This document shows, one piece after another, positions 1-8,854 of a stretch of 64,000 nucleotides of DNA. Position 1 is the stretch's first letter. Each line of letters starts with the position of its first letter. This stretch comes from Lelliottia nimipressuralis (GTDB lineage: Bacteria > Pseudomonadota > Gammaproteobacteria > Enterobacterales > Enterobacteriaceae): contig NZ_SOMG01000021.1 in assembly GCF_004402045.1 (NCBI RefSeq), positions 248,001-312,000 of the forward strand. The letters are read 5' to 3'. Made by a program: the position numbers and the translations under genes. Under the pieces are notes generated by a model. The model did no database searches. It saw nothing but the letters and a program-made list of their open reading frames with translations, and was not told the DNA's origin.

Positions 1-866
1 CTGGGTGAATCGGTAGACCGTCGGACTCTAAAAGACGTGGTTGAACTTTGGTTCAAGCTGCACGGCAAATCACTGACCGCCGGAGAGCCTGTTTACTACA
101 GAATGTTCCTCATTGATGCATGGGAAATACTCTCGCTACTGATCTCAGTTCGAAATTATTCATGCATTACCGTGATAAACGCCTGAAGGGTGAAATTTTT
201 TTATGAGAAATTATGGAAGAAAGGTGCCAGCCCGCTAACCATCAACCTTGGACAAAGTTATCTCAGCGGATTATTTAGCGAGTTGGCTCAACTCGGCTAT
301 TGCACGACACCAGACCCGCTGGAGAACGTGCGTAAGTTCACGATTGCAAAAATGGAATGGCTTGACTGACACATGAGCAAATCACTTAACTTTTGTACGA
401 CTGTAATCGCCCAAGACCCCTACTCACCCTCGTTGTTAAAATCTGCCTGAGCAAAGGGGAATGAGGGGTAAAGCCGTTAACCTGACCCGTTCTAAGGTTA
501 CAAAATACCGGATCGCTTTCATCAGAACCAAAGGTACTAAGAACCGCAGTATCCCACACAGCAAAGAGCTGTACGAGTAAATAATTGCTCTGGACGGCTT
601 TAGGTTCTTTATGGACTGCTATTTCCAGTATCTTTCCGTGACCGATTATTCTTCCTTGTGGGCAACTAACACAACTTCTGTGCCACTTTTCATCATTTCT
701 GATGGGAATATTCTTGTTCTGCTAAAAAACAGCAGGACACGACGACATCAAAATGACAATGCGTTATGCTCACTTAGTGCCTGATCACTTAGAAAAAGCA
801 CTTCGTTTCAATCCAATTGGAATATTAACGCTTTCTGATGCAATTAAAAGGTCAAACAATGGTTAA
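1..866 (+). pseudogene. Decayed P2-type phage integrase (tyrosine recombinase)
   Basis: Integrase-like peptides occur in order but in different reading frames. Residues resembling the N-terminal core-binding region (RTLKDVVELWFKLHGKSL) are at about 19-75. A stretch like GASPLTINLGQSYLSG lies near 220-275, ending at a stop near 369. NLTRSKVTKYRIAF and the following TKGTKNRSIP lie near 480-555. The C-terminal box DIKMTMRYAHL, with the nucleophile tyrosine context, is at about 745-780, ending at a TAA at 864-866. At least three frameshifts or stops separate these pieces. The first catalytic arginine region is unrecognisable, and the HxxR-type box near 665-690 reads LLCH where LRH is expected, so the enzyme must be dead. 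The 5' end lies outside the window. It marks the edge of an old integrated element; which phage is unknown. Confidence 0.8.
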
Positions 867-1581
867 GCTTTCTTTTCAATTTCCAATTTACGATTTTTCC
901 TTAACTTTTGAGATAATCAATACATTAATCATTCACAGTGAATCATCTATTGATAAAGGGATAAAAGAATATATGGAGAAAGGACCAGAGGAATATGTAA
1001 TCGATATATCACCAGATGAAGGATATTATAATTCAATAGATTACTACATGGGCCTTGATAGTTCATCTGTTGATCTTGATGAAATGTTTATAGAGTATTA
1101 CCCAAGCGTATTTCGCAGGTCAGTTTTTTTAACTATCTTTGGGATGTTTGAGCATGAAATTGAGAAATTCTGTAAAAACTTTGCGAATAAACATCTCATT
1201 CCAATAAACATTACAGATCTCAAGGGGAGTGGATTTGAACGAAGCCACCTTTTCATTCAGAAAATAGTGGGAATGGAGACTACAGTTCAGTATAATAATA
1301 TAAAAAAGATAACTAAGTTGAGAAACAGTTGTGCACACAATGATGCCAGATATGTAGAGAACGACGGACAAAATATCAAACTAATCACTGACCTAATGGA
1401 TGCACACCCGGACCTTTTCAAAAAAGACTTGAAACAAGTTCTATTCATGAGTGGCTCTTTATCTATGATTTTAGAATCTTTTAAAGAGTATCTTAATGAA
1501 GTGGAACAGGCATTAGAGAAGTATGAACAGCGCAGCTCTAGTGGCGACAAAGTGGCGGCAGCGGTTGGCATTACCCCGTAA
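859..1581 (+). CDS. Hypothetical protein with HEPN-like RX4H motif
   Basis: A 240-residue, AT-rich ORF whose codon use differs sharply from the neighbouring ars and ybj genes. I chose ATG 859 because AAGG lies seven bases upstream; an in-frame ATG at 838 has no such site. The start overlaps the tail of the integrase remnant by eight bases. The protein looks all-helical and carries RNSCAH (R155 to H160 from this start), the RX4-6H pattern of HEPN ribonucleases, followed by a helical C-terminus. HEPN proteins are often toxins or defence effectors, but no nucleotidyltransferase antitoxin or other defence gene is adjacent, so the role is unknown. The last 15 or so residues (SSSGDKVAAAVG...) are GC-rich and resemble integrase C-termini, suggesting a chimeric end. 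The HEPN call rests on one motif plus overall character. Confidence 0.6.
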   Translation: MVKLSFQFPIYDFSLTFEIINTLIIHSESSIDKGIKEYMEKGPEEYVIDISPDEGYYNSIDYYMGLDSSSVDLDEMFIEYYPSVFRRSVFLTIFGMFEHEIEKFCKNFANKHLIPINITDLKGSGFERSHLFIQKIVGMETTVQYNNIKKITKLRNSCAHNDARYVENDGQNIKLITDLMDAHPDLFKKDLKQVLFMSGSLSMILESFKEYLNEVEQALEKYEQRSSSGDKVAAAVGITP

Positions 1582-1642
1582 TCGTCCCCCCTTACCACCA
1601 ACCTAACTTATTGATTATCTTGCAAGTCATTGTTTTCACTAA

Positions 1643-1666
1643 CCCATTTACATAAATGGTTTTTTG
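1643..1666 (+). terminator. Possible terminator after the HEPN-like ORF
   Basis: CCATTTA and TAAATGG form a perfect 7-bp inverted repeat with a two-base spacer (1644-1659), followed by a run of T. The stem is AT-rich, so it would be a weak terminator; it could also be an operator-like palindrome. Confidence 0.4.
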
Positions 1667-1716
1667 TTGCCTGAAATTCCCCTCCCTCTAATCCCACCTT
1701 CTCTCTTACCATCAAA

Positions 1717-1740
1717 ACATATATGATTAAACATATATAA
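1717..1740 (+). promoter_or_regulatory. Likely ArsR operator/promoter of arsRBC
   Basis: ATATATG and CATATAT form a perfect 7-bp inverted repeat with a six-base spacer (1719-1738), 25 bases before the arsR start. An AT-rich dyad at this position is what ArsR-type repressors bind, so autoregulation by arsenite is expected. The site is assigned by symmetry and position only. Confidence 0.6.
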
Positions 1741-1763
1741 AAATCACACCAGCAGGAAACCCC

Positions 1764-2084
1764 ATGGTTCACCCGCTCCAACTCTTCAAAACCCTATCCG
1801 ACGAAACGCGGCTCGCCATCGTTATGCTGCTCCGCGAAGCGGGCGAGCTGTGCGTCTGCGATCTCAGCTCCGCGACCACCGAGTCGCAGCCTAAAGTCTC
1901 CCGCCATATGGCCCTGCTGCGCGAATCCGGGTTGGTTATCGATCGCCGTGAGGGGAAGTGGGTGTATTACCGTCTCTCTCCGAACATGCCTGCGTGGGCG
2001 GCAACCGTTATCGACAACAGCTGGAACTGCCTGCGGGACGAGACCCGTATGAAGCTGAAAAACCGACTTCCGGGCTCGTGCTAG
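1764..2084 (+). CDS. arsR: Arsenite-responsive repressor ArsR
   Basis: A 106-residue winged-helix repressor of the SmtB/ArsR family, a little shorter than E. coli ArsR (117). The metal-sensing motif ELCVCDL places C30 and C32 in the DNA-recognition region, where arsenite binding releases the DNA. The third cysteine found shortly after these in K-12 ArsR is replaced by serine here (DLSS instead of DLCM), which should leave a functional two-cysteine sensor. SQPKVSRHMALLRESGLV is the recognition helix region. It is the first gene of arsRBC, with a dyad operator immediately upstream and arsB 40 bases downstream. Confidence 0.95.
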   Translation: MVHPLQLFKTLSDETRLAIVMLLREAGELCVCDLSSATTESQPKVSRHMALLRESGLVIDRREGKWVYYRLSPNMPAWAATVIDNSWNCLRDETRMKLKNRLPGSC

Positions 2085-2124
2085 GAAAAACACATTCACA
2101 AAAACAGATATAACGGAGTAAACG

Positions 2125-3414
2125 ATGTTTCTGGCAGGGGCTATTTTTCTGTTTACGCTGGTACTGGTCATCTGGCAGCCCAGAGGGCTCAGTATCGGCT
2201 GGAGCGCCACCATCGGTGCCGTGCTGGCGCTGGCCAGCGGGGTGATCCACATTAACGATATACCTGTGGTGTGGAATATCGTCTGGAACGCCACGGCAAC
2301 GTTTATCGCCGTCATCATCATCAGCCTGCTGCTGGATGAGTCCGGCTTTTTCGAGTGGGCGGCGCTGCACGTTGCCCGCTGGGGAAACGGTCACGGGCGA
2401 TTGCTGTTTACTTATATCGTGCTGCTGGGCGCAGCCGTGGCGGCGCTGTTTGCCAATGACGGCGCGGCGCTGATCCTGACCCCTATCGTTATCGCCATGC
2501 TGCTGGCGCTGGGGTTCAGCAAGCAGGCCACGCTGGCGTTTGTGATGGCGGCAGGCTTTATCGCCGATACCGCCAGCCTGCCACTAATTGTCTCGAACCT
2601 GGTCAACATCGTATCGGCAGACTTCTTTAAGCTAGGGTTCAGCGAATACGCCTCGGTGATGATCCCGGTGGATATTGCCGCAATTGCCGCAACGCTGGCG
2701 ATGCTGCATCTCTTCTTCCGCAAGGAAATTCCCCCGGAATATGACCTGGCAAAACTCCGCGAGCCCGCGCGGGCCATTCACGACCTCCCGACGTTCAGAA
2801 CGGGCTGGATCGTCCTGCTGCTTCTGCTCGTCGGCTTCTTTGTGCTTGAACCTCTCGGCATTCCGGTCAGCGCCATTGCGACCGTCGGCGCGCTAATTTT
2901 ATTCGCTGTCGCAAAACGCGGACATGCGATAAACACCGGAAAAGTGCTGCGCGGCGCACCGTGGCAGATCGTTATCTTCTCGCTGGGGATGTATCTGGTG
3001 GTGTACGGCCTGCGCAATGCCGGGCTGACGGAATATCTCTCAGGCGTACTGAACAGCCTGGCCGGACACGGGCTGTGGGCTACCACGCTAGGTACCGGGT
3101 TCATCACCGCGTTCTTGTCATCCATAATGAACAATATGCCCACGGTGCTGATTGGCGCGCTCTCTATTGATGGCAGCACGGCAACAGGATTGATAAAGGA
3201 AGCGATGATTTACGCCAACGTGATTGGCTGCGATCTGGGGCCGAAAATCACGCCCATCGGTAGCCTTGCCACCCTGCTCTGGCTCCACGTGCTGGCGCAG
3301 AAAAACATGACGATTACCTGGGGCTACTATTTCCGGACGGGCATCATTATGACGCTGCCGGTCCTGTTTGTGACGCTCGCCGCGCTGGCGCTACGTCTCT
3401 CCTTCACACTGTAA
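2125..3414 (+). CDS. arsB: Arsenite/antimonite efflux permease ArsB
   Basis: A 429-residue inner-membrane carrier, the full length expected for ArsB, with hydrophobic segments along its whole length. It exports arsenite and antimonite, driven by the proton gradient when no ArsA ATPase is present. The family signatures are clear: [14 protein letters not shown] near the first third, and [17 protein letters not shown] and [22 protein letters not shown] near the C-terminus. It sits between arsR and arsC, 12 bases before arsC. No arsD or arsA is present, so this is the simple chromosomal three-gene form. Confidence 0.96.
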   Translation: MFLAGAIFLFTLVLVIWQPRGLSIGWSATIGAVLALASGVIHINDIPVVWNIVWNATATFIAVIIISLLLDESGFFEWAALHVARWGNGHGRLLFTYIVLLGAAVAALFANDGAALILTPIVIAMLLALGFSKQATLAFVMAAGFIADTASLPLIVSNLVNIVSADFFKLGFSEYASVMIPVDIAAIAATLAMLHLFFRKEIPPEYDLAKLREPARAIHDLPTFRTGWIVLLLLLVGFFVLEPLGIPVSAIATVGALILFAVAKRGHAINTGKVLRGAPWQIVIFSLGMYLVVYGLRNAGLTEYLSGVLNSLAGHGLWATTLGTGFITAFLSSIMNNMPTVLIGALSIDGSTATGLIKEAMIYANVIGCDLGPKITPIGSLATLLWLHVLAQKNMTITWGYYFRTGIIMTLPVLFVTLAALALRLSFTL

Positions 3415-3426
3415 TGAGCCACTGAT

Positions 3427-3858
3427 ATGAGCCACATCACCATTTACCACAACCCGGCCTGCGGCACCTCGCGCAACACGCTGGAGATGATCCGCAACAG
3501 CGGCACGGAGACAGAGATCGTTCTTTATCTGGAAACGCCGCCGTCGCGCGATAAGCTGACCACACTGATTGCCGATATGGGCATTTCAGCGCGGGATCTG
3601 CTGCGTAAAAACGTGGAGCCCTATGAACAGCTCAGCCTTGCCAAAGATAACTTCACCGACGACCAGCTTATCGATTTTATGCTGCAATACCCGATCCTGA
3701 TTAACCGTCCGATTGTGGTGACTCCGCTGGGCACGCGCCTGTGCCGTCCGTCTGAAGTCGTCCTCGACATCCTGCCGGACGCGCAAAAAGGGGCTTTTGC
3801 CAAAGAGGATGGCGAAGCCGTTGTGGACGCCAGCGGGAAAAAAATCTCGCCAAAGTAA
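3427..3858 (+). CDS. arsC: Glutaredoxin-dependent arsenate reductase ArsC
   Basis: A 143-residue cytoplasmic enzyme that reduces arsenate to arsenite with glutathione and glutaredoxin, supplying the substrate of ArsB. The catalytic cysteine is C12 in YHNPACGTSRNT, the hallmark of the R773/E. coli ArsC type with a thioredoxin-like fold. The later segment NRPIVVTPLGTRLCRPSEVV contains conserved arginines that help bind the oxyanion. Length agrees with E. coli ArsC (about 141). It is the last gene of arsRBC; a hairpin without a strong U-tract follows at 3910-3936. Confidence 0.95.
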   Translation: MSHITIYHNPACGTSRNTLEMIRNSGTETEIVLYLETPPSRDKLTTLIADMGISARDLLRKNVEPYEQLSLAKDNFTDDQLIDFMLQYPILINRPIVVTPLGTRLCRPSEVVLDILPDAQKGAFAKEDGEAVVDASGKKISPK

Positions 3859-3909
3859 CCCATTGAAAATGTCACAGTAAAACCTGCCAACGACATCCCC
3901 CACCCGCCG

Positions 3910-3936
3910 GCCGGGTTGCATCAGCCGAAACCCGGC
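3910..3936 (+). terminator. Hairpin after arsC
   Basis: GCCGGGTT and AACCCGGC form a perfect 8-bp stem with an 11-base loop. Only a short TTTT lies a few bases further on, so this is a weak terminator or an mRNA-stabilising 3' stem. Confidence 0.4.
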
Positions 3937-3976
3937 ACATACTTTTGAGGGTTAAGTCTGGTGAGGGTATGCAGGT

Positions 3977-4747
3977 ATGGGTCTTAAAAACAAAACCGCC
4001 ATCATCTTCGGCGGCAGCGGCGCCATCGGCAGTTCAGTGGCACACGCTCTTGCGCGTGAGGGGGCGGATGTATACCTCGCTGCACGTGACCACGCCAGGC
4101 TGGAGCAGGTCGCCGGCAGCATTCGCGCCGAGGGAGGGTCTGCCAGCACGTTTGCTTTCGATGCGCTCGATGATGCCTCGCAGCTCCCGGACCTTGCCCG
4201 CATTGATATCGTCGTCAACGCCACGGGCTTTATGCACAATCAGGGCAAACGCCTTGAGGCGTTAACGCTCGACGAGTTCAGGCAAGGTTTCGATCCCTTC
4301 CTGGCCGCGTATTTTAACATTGCGAAAGCCGCGTCGCCCCGTATGGGCGGCGAGCGTGACGGGACCATAATTACCGTCGTCGCCCCCGCCGCCAACATGA
4401 TAATGGCGGGCCACCTCGGGCATATCGTCGGCTGCGCGGGAACGGAAGCCTTGACCCGAGCGCTTGCGGCTGAGCTGGGGACACAAAATATTCGCGTACT
4501 CTGCGTGCGTTCGCACGCGATAGCCGACGCGGTGAAGGCGGGTTCGTATGTGGGTGCCATTTTTGCCGAAAAGGCGCAGGTGATGGGGATTACGGTTGAG
4601 CAGTTTCTCAGTGGCGCAGCGCAAAGTACCCTGACGCATCGCCTGCCGACGCTGGCGCAGGTGGCAGACACCATTACGTTTCTGGCCTCAGATGCGGCAA
4701 GCGCCATGACGGGAACCACCGTCAATATGACCGCGGGCGCAACCTAG
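3977..4747 (+). CDS. SDR-family protein lacking the canonical catalytic residues
   Basis: A 256-residue Rossmann-fold protein of the short-chain dehydrogenase/reductase family. The cofactor loop GGSGAIG is near residue 12, an NNAG-like element (VVNATG) near 80, and the C-terminal SDR pattern ([25 protein letters not shown]) is well kept. The active site is not: aligned on the conserved EALTR stretch, the YxxxK positions read H149 and C153, and the expected serine is A136. It may therefore be a binding protein, a regulator or an enzyme with altered chemistry; it should not be called an oxidoreductase without testing. Its stop overlaps that of rcdA on the other strand by two bases. The ribosome site is weak. 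It is absent from this position in K-12 and may have come with the ars segment. Confidence 0.75.
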   Translation: MGLKNKTAIIFGGSGAIGSSVAHALAREGADVYLAARDHARLEQVAGSIRAEGGSASTFAFDALDDASQLPDLARIDIVVNATGFMHNQGKRLEALTLDEFRQGFDPFLAAYFNIAKAASPRMGGERDGTIITVVAPAANMIMAGHLGHIVGCAGTEALTRALAAELGTQNIRVLCVRSHAIADAVKAGSYVGAIFAEKAQVMGITVEQFLSGAAQSTLTHRLPTLAQVADTITFLASDAASAMTGTTVNMTAGAT

Positions 4748-5295
4748 CAGCCGCCCTCGCCCGCAATCCTGCCCACCATCGCCCGGATCTCTTCGCGGGT
4801 TAAGGGCGCCCGGTCAGTAACGTAGTGCAGCGTCATCCCTTCAATAAAGGCATCCAGCGCGCGGGTGGTGACCGGGTCGAACCACTGCTCCAGCGTAGTC
4901 TGGCTCATCTTCATCCAGTCCTGCATCACCGTTTTGAGCGCCGCGCTGCGGTGCATAAAGGCGTAGAGCTGATACATCAGCGCCATGTTGTGCGGCGTGG
5001 TCACCTGCGAACTGTGGATCAGCGTGGTGATGGATTCGCACGCCATTTCCGGCCCGGTGACGCCAGCAAAGAAATCCCGGTACTGCTGCGACATCTGCCG
5101 GGTAAACCACGTGAAGGCCTCCTCCAGCAGCGGTTCCATGCCGTCGAAATAGTAGGTCATCGATCCCAGCGGCACGCCCGCGCAGGTGGCGATTTTACGG
5201 TGCGTGACGGCGTGAATACCGTGCTCGGCAATGGTATCGAGCGTTGCCTGCAGGATCTTCTCCCGGCGATGCGGATCGTTCGGTGGTCTGCTCAT
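4744..5295 (-). CDS. rcdA: TetR-family regulator, RcdA (YbjK)-like
   Basis: A 183-residue TetR-type regulator. The start at 5295 is preferred over an in-frame ATG at 5331 because GAGGAA precedes it. The N-terminal helix-turn-helix spans roughly residues 12-55 ([22 protein letters not shown]); the rest is the variable helical ligand domain. It is divergent from ybjJ, exactly as ybjK/rcdA is in E. coli, where RcdA affects stress and biofilm genes such as csgD. The assignment leans on synteny; sequence identity to K-12 RcdA was not checked. A TGTACA-AA-TGTACA element sits just upstream and is the likely operator for self-regulation and for ybjJ. Confidence 0.7.
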   Translation of the reverse strand: MSRPPNDPHRREKILQATLDTIAEHGIHAVTHRKIATCAGVPLGSMTYYFDGMEPLLEEAFTWFTRQMSQQYRDFFAGVTGPEMACESITTLIHSSQVTTPHNMALMYQLYAFMHRSAALKTVMQDWMKMSQTTLEQWFDPVTTRALDAFIEGMTLHYVTDRAPLTREEIRAMVGRIAGEGGC

Positions 5296-5314
5296 AAATT
5301 CCTCACGTGGTTTA

Positions 5315-5328
5315 TGTACAAATGTACA
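5315..5328. promoter_or_regulatory. Candidate operator between rcdA and ybjJ
   Basis: Two TGTACA hexamers, each palindromic, are separated by AA, 20 bases before the rcdA start and about 50 before ybjJ. A symmetrical site of this kind in a divergent gap is typical for TetR-family autoregulation. A further partial copy (TTGTAC) lies at about 5353. Confidence 0.5.
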
Positions 5329-5376
5329 CAAACTTGCTAGTGTTGTCGCTATTGTTGTACTTCTGGTGCTACCCCA

Positions 5377-6591
5377 ATGACGCTGACCTCTCCCCGTAAA
5401 GCCCTGCAGCTACGCCTGTGGGCGCTATTTATGTTCTTCTTTATTCCCGGCCTGCTGATGGCCTCCTGGGCCACGCGCACGCCCGCCATTCGCGATATTT
5501 TGTCCGTATCTACTGCTGAGATGGGCATCGTGCTGTTTGGCCTGTCGATAGGCTCGATGAGCGGCATCCTCTGCTCCGCGTGGCTGGTGAAGCGCTTCGG
5601 TACGCGAGCAGTGATCCGCACCACCATGTGCTTCGCGGTGGTCGGGATGTTCGTGCTGAGCGCCGCGCTGTGGTGTGCGTCGCCGGTTCTGTTTGCCCTG
5701 GGGCTGACGGTATTTGGCGGCAGCTTCGGCTCGGCGGAAGTTGCCATCAACGTTGAAGGGGCGGCGGTCGAGCGCGAGATGAACAAAACCGTGCTGCCAA
5801 TGATGCACGGCTTTTATAGCCTCGGCACGCTGGCCGGTGCCGGCGTGGGCATGGCGCTGACGGCCACTGGCGTGAGCGCGAATCTGCATATCCTGCTGGC
5901 GGCGCTGGTGTGCATCATTCCGATTCTGACCGGCATCCGGGCGATCCCGGACGGTACCGGCAAAAACTCCGCTGACGAACAGCATTCGGCCGAAAAAGGG
6001 CTGCCCTTCTACCGCGATTTTCAGCTGATGCTGATTGGCGTGGTGGTGCTGGCGATGGCGTTCGCGGAAGGGTCCGCCAACGACTGGCTGCCGCTGCTGA
6101 TGGTGGACGGTCACGGCTTTAGCCCGACCTCCGGCTCGCTGATTTACGCCGGGTTTACGCTGGGGATGACCGTAGGACGCTTCACCGGCGGCTGGTTTAT
6201 CGACCGCTACAGCCGCGTGGCGGTAGTGCGTGCCAGTGCCCTGCTCGGCGGCCTGGGCATCGCGATGATCATCTTTGTGGATGTGGACTGGATTGCCGGC
6301 GTCTCGGTGATCCTCTGGGGGCTGGGCGCGTCGCTCGGCTTCCCGCTGACCATTTCAGCCGCCAGCGACACCGGCCCGGATGCCCCGACGCGCGTCAGCG
6401 TGGTGGCGACCACGGGCTATCTCGCCTTCCTGGTCGGGCCGCCGCTGCTCGGCTTCCTCGGTGAGCACTACGGGCTGCGCAGCGCCATGCTGGTGGTATT
6501 AGGGTTGGTCATCATCGCGGCGCTGGTGGCGCGCGCGGTAGCAAAGCCGGAAACAAAACAAACGACACTGGAGAAGGGATATGAGCGTTAA
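5377..6591 (+). CDS. ybjJ: MFS transporter YbjJ
   Basis: A 404-residue major facilitator protein with about twelve hydrophobic segments. It begins near [27 protein letters not shown], characteristic of the YbjJ group (fucose-permease-like). The substrate is unknown. The gene is divergent from rcdA, so control by that regulator is plausible. Its 3' end overlaps the ybjI start by 11 bases, implying translational coupling, as in the K-12 pair. The ATG at 5377 has no strong ribosome site, so the exact start is slightly uncertain. Confidence 0.85.
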   Translation: MTLTSPRKALQLRLWALFMFFFIPGLLMASWATRTPAIRDILSVSTAEMGIVLFGLSIGSMSGILCSAWLVKRFGTRAVIRTTMCFAVVGMFVLSAALWCASPVLFALGLTVFGGSFGSAEVAINVEGAAVEREMNKTVLPMMHGFYSLGTLAGAGVGMALTATGVSANLHILLAALVCIIPILTGIRAIPDGTGKNSADEQHSAEKGLPFYRDFQLMLIGVVVLAMAFAEGSANDWLPLLMVDGHGFSPTSGSLIYAGFTLGMTVGRFTGGWFIDRYSRVAVVRASALLGGLGIAMIIFVDVDWIAGVSVILWGLGASLGFPLTISAASDTGPDAPTRVSVVATTGYLAFLVGPPLLGFLGEHYGLRSAMLVVLGLVIIAALVARAVAKPETKQTTLEKGYER

Positions 6592-7393
6592 ACTGATCGC
6601 CGTCGACATGGATGGCACTTTTCTGAGCGATGCCAAGACCTATAATCGCCCGCGCTTTCTGGCGCAGTACGCCCGGATGAAGGCGCAAGGCATTCGCTTC
6701 GTGGTTGCCAGCGGTAACCAGTACTACCAGCTCATCTCCTTTTTCCCGGAGATTGCGCATGAAATTGCCTTCGTCGCCGAAAACGGCGGCTGGGTCGTGA
6801 GCGAAGGTGAAGACGTCTTTAACGGTGAACTGTCGAAAGCCCATTTCGCCACCGTCGCGAACGTGTTAAACGACGTGCCGGGTATTGAGATCATCGCCTG
6901 CGGCAAAAGCAGCGCATACACGCTGAAATGCTATGACGACGGCTTTAAAGATATCGCGGCGAAGTACTACCACCGCCTCGAAATGGTCAGCGATTTCGAC
7001 AACCTGAACGATATTTTCTTCAAGTTCGGGCTCAACGTGTCTGACGATGAAATTCCGCGTATTCAGGCGCTGCTGCATGAAAAACTGAGTGACATCATGG
7101 TGCCCGTCACCACCGGTCACGGCAGTATCGATCTGATTATCCCCGGCGTGCATAAAGCCAACGGTCTGCGGATCCTGCAAAAGCGCTGGGGCATAGACGA
7201 CAGCGAAGTGGTGGCCTTCGGGGACAGCGGCAACGACGTGGAGATGCTGCGTCAGTCCGGGTTCAGCTTTGCGATGGCGAATGCCAGACCGCATATTAAA
7301 GCGGTGGCGCGTTTTGAAGCGCCGCATAATAACGACGAAGGCGTACTGGATGTGATTGAGAAGGTGTTGAACGGGGAGGCACCGTTTAATTGA
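6581..7393 (+). CDS. ybjI: HAD phosphatase YbjI (Cof-type)
   Basis: A 270-residue haloacid-dehalogenase-superfamily phosphatase. Motif I is DMDGT with nucleophile D9; motif IV appears as [11 protein letters not shown] near residue 210; the cap domain lies between. E. coli YbjI dephosphorylates the riboflavin intermediate 5-amino-6-(5-phosphoribitylamino)uracil and flavin-like phosphates; the same role is inferred here. It overlaps the end of ybjJ, so the two are co-transcribed. The protein is a paralogue of YbiV at 29178-29993: both share [17 protein letters not shown]. In K-12 ybjH lies between this gene and mdfA; here only a 60-base gap remains. Confidence 0.9.
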   Translation: MSVKLIAVDMDGTFLSDAKTYNRPRFLAQYARMKAQGIRFVVASGNQYYQLISFFPEIAHEIAFVAENGGWVVSEGEDVFNGELSKAHFATVANVLNDVPGIEIIACGKSSAYTLKCYDDGFKDIAAKYYHRLEMVSDFDNLNDIFFKFGLNVSDDEIPRIQALLHEKLSDIMVPVTTGHGSIDLIIPGVHKANGLRILQKRWGIDDSEVVAFGDSGNDVEMLRQSGFSFAMANARPHIKAVARFEAPHNNDEGVLDVIEKVLNGEAPFN

Positions 7394-7409
7394 CCGCGTG
7401 CGGTCTGGT

Positions 7410-7443
7410 GCCCTCACCCTGACCCTCTCCCACGGGGAGAGGG
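7410..7443. repeat. CCCTCTCCC/GGGAGAGGG hairpin repeat, copy 1
   Basis: A short palindrome with arms CCCTCTCC and GGAGAGGG lies between the convergent ends of ybjI and mdfA. A related copy is at 53155-53179. It is a dispersed enterobacterial hairpin, distinct from the REP elements, and could act as a bidirectional terminator. Confidence 0.6.
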
Positions 7444-7453
7444 AATAAACAGG

Positions 7454-8686
7454 TTAAGGTTGCAGGGCGTTCCCGACGCGTTTGTCTTTCAGGAACACCA
7501 CCATCAGTCCAACCCACAGCGCGCCGTTGGCGAGGTTAAACAGACTGAACAGACCGTTGCCGCCCATCGCGTAAGCATGTTTGCTCACCTCGATTCCGAC
7601 GGTAAAAATCAACATCTGCAGCATCCCCATCGCTGCTGACACCGTACCTTTGCTCATCTCGCTGGCAAACAGCGTCAGGCGCACCAGCCCGGCGTTCGCC
7701 ACGCCAATCCCGAAGGCGTAAATGCTCAACCCTGCCGTCATCCACAGATAAGCGTGAGATGACGCGACGGTTGCCACCGCAGCCAGAATCAGCCCTGCCG
7801 CAATCGGCCAGCCGCCCATGATAATCAGTGAACGCACGGTGCGTCGTGACGTCAAACGTGCCAGCACCAGGTTGCCGATAATCAACGCGCCAAAGATCGG
7901 CACCTGCAGCAGACCGTACTCATAGCTGCTGAGCTTTTCACCGCTGATGATAATGACCGGCGACTGCGCGATCCAGGCCAGCAGCGGCAGGCTAACGAAC
8001 CCGGTCGCCAGCGCGCCCGCAACAAAGCGGACATTCTTCAGCACTTCTTTGTAATCCCGCCCCAGCTCTTTCAGCGAGAGTTTCTCGCCGATGCGGGTGG
8101 CCGTTTCCGGCATCGCACGGTGCAGGCCAAAGAACGCGAAGGCGGCGAGAACCGCAAAGAGCACGAACATCCCTTCCCAGGGCGCAACATGGACCCACGC
8201 GGCCCCCACCAGCGGCCCGAGTAACGGGGCGATCAGCGCCACGTTCGCCATCAGCGCGGTAATTTTGATACACACCGCCTCTTCAAACGACTCCTGAATG
8301 GCGGCATACCCCACGGCACCGATAAAGCACAAGCTGACCCCCTGCAGGAAACGCAGCAGGGTGAATTGTTCAATGTTTTGCGCCAGCAGCGTGGCGAGAC
8401 AGGTCACGATGAACCACACCACGCCCGTCAGCATCACCGGACGACGGCCAATACGATCCGACAGCGGGCCTAACAGCCACTGCAAAAACATACCGCCTGC
8501 CAGATAGGCGGTCATGGAGGTCGGTACCCACTCGATTCCCGCGTTGTACTGCGCCACAACGGTCAGCATACCGGGCTGGATCATATCGTTGCCGATATAG
8601 GTTGAGAATTCGTAGAGCACCAGACACAGAGGGAAAAGCAACGCCTGACGACCCAGACGTGAACCAGAAGAAGAACGGTTTAACAT
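7454..8686 (-). CDS. mdfA: Multidrug efflux pump MdfA (Cmr)
   Basis: A 410-residue, 12-segment MFS drug/proton antiporter of exactly the E. coli length, with the two sequences nearly identical over long stretches. E26 and D34 in [10 protein letters not shown], the membrane acidic residues needed for cationic drug transport, are present. LLRFLQG with the conserved arginine near 112 and the MFS loop [13 protein letters not shown] are also present. It exports chloramphenicol, ethidium, quaternary compounds and others and contributes to alkaline pH tolerance. It is a single gene on the minus strand, convergent with ybjI and divergent from the PAP2 gene. Confidence 0.96.
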   Translation of the reverse strand: MLNRSSSGSRLGRQALLFPLCLVLYEFSTYIGNDMIQPGMLTVVAQYNAGIEWVPTSMTAYLAGGMFLQWLLGPLSDRIGRRPVMLTGVVWFIVTCLATLLAQNIEQFTLLRFLQGVSLCFIGAVGYAAIQESFEEAVCIKITALMANVALIAPLLGPLVGAAWVHVAPWEGMFVLFAVLAAFAFFGLHRAMPETATRIGEKLSLKELGRDYKEVLKNVRFVAGALATGFVSLPLLAWIAQSPVIIISGEKLSSYEYGLLQVPIFGALIIGNLVLARLTSRRTVRSLIIMGGWPIAAGLILAAVATVASSHAYLWMTAGLSIYAFGIGVANAGLVRLTLFASEMSKGTVSAAMGMLQMLIFTVGIEVSKHAYAMGGNGLFSLFNLANGALWVGLMVVFLKDKRVGNALQP

Positions 8687-8791
8687 GCAATCTCTTTATA
8701 ATGACAAAATCGCGACGAGTTTAATGAAATGCCGCAGCCCGAGATAGTGAATTATCGAGGAGAAACAGAAATAAAGCACATATCGTCTTTG

Positions 8792-8824
8792 TTTAAGGTT
8801 TCCTTAAGTTGACAGATTTATGAT
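8792..8824 (+). promoter_or_regulatory. PmrA (BasR) box and promoter before the PAP2 gene
   Basis: TTTAAG-GTTTC-CTTAAG (8792-8808) matches the PmrA consensus YTTAAK-N5-YTTAAK exactly. A TATGAT -10 element follows at 8819-8824, so the box overlaps the -35 position as at known PmrA-activated promoters. It faces the PAP2 gene and ybjG. A partial PhoP-like half site (TGTTTA) overlaps it. Confidence 0.6.
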
Positions 8825-8854
8825 AGCCCGATTACTCGTCAACGACCCCAAATT

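Noticed and set aside
3859-5376. RybB sRNA, which lies next to rcdA in K-12
   Set aside because: No sequence resembling RybB was seen between arsC and ybjJ; it may lie left of the window.
8809-8824. TTGACA plus TATGAT as a standard sigma-70 promoter
   Set aside because: The spacing between them is far too short; the -10 fits a PmrA-activated promoter instead.
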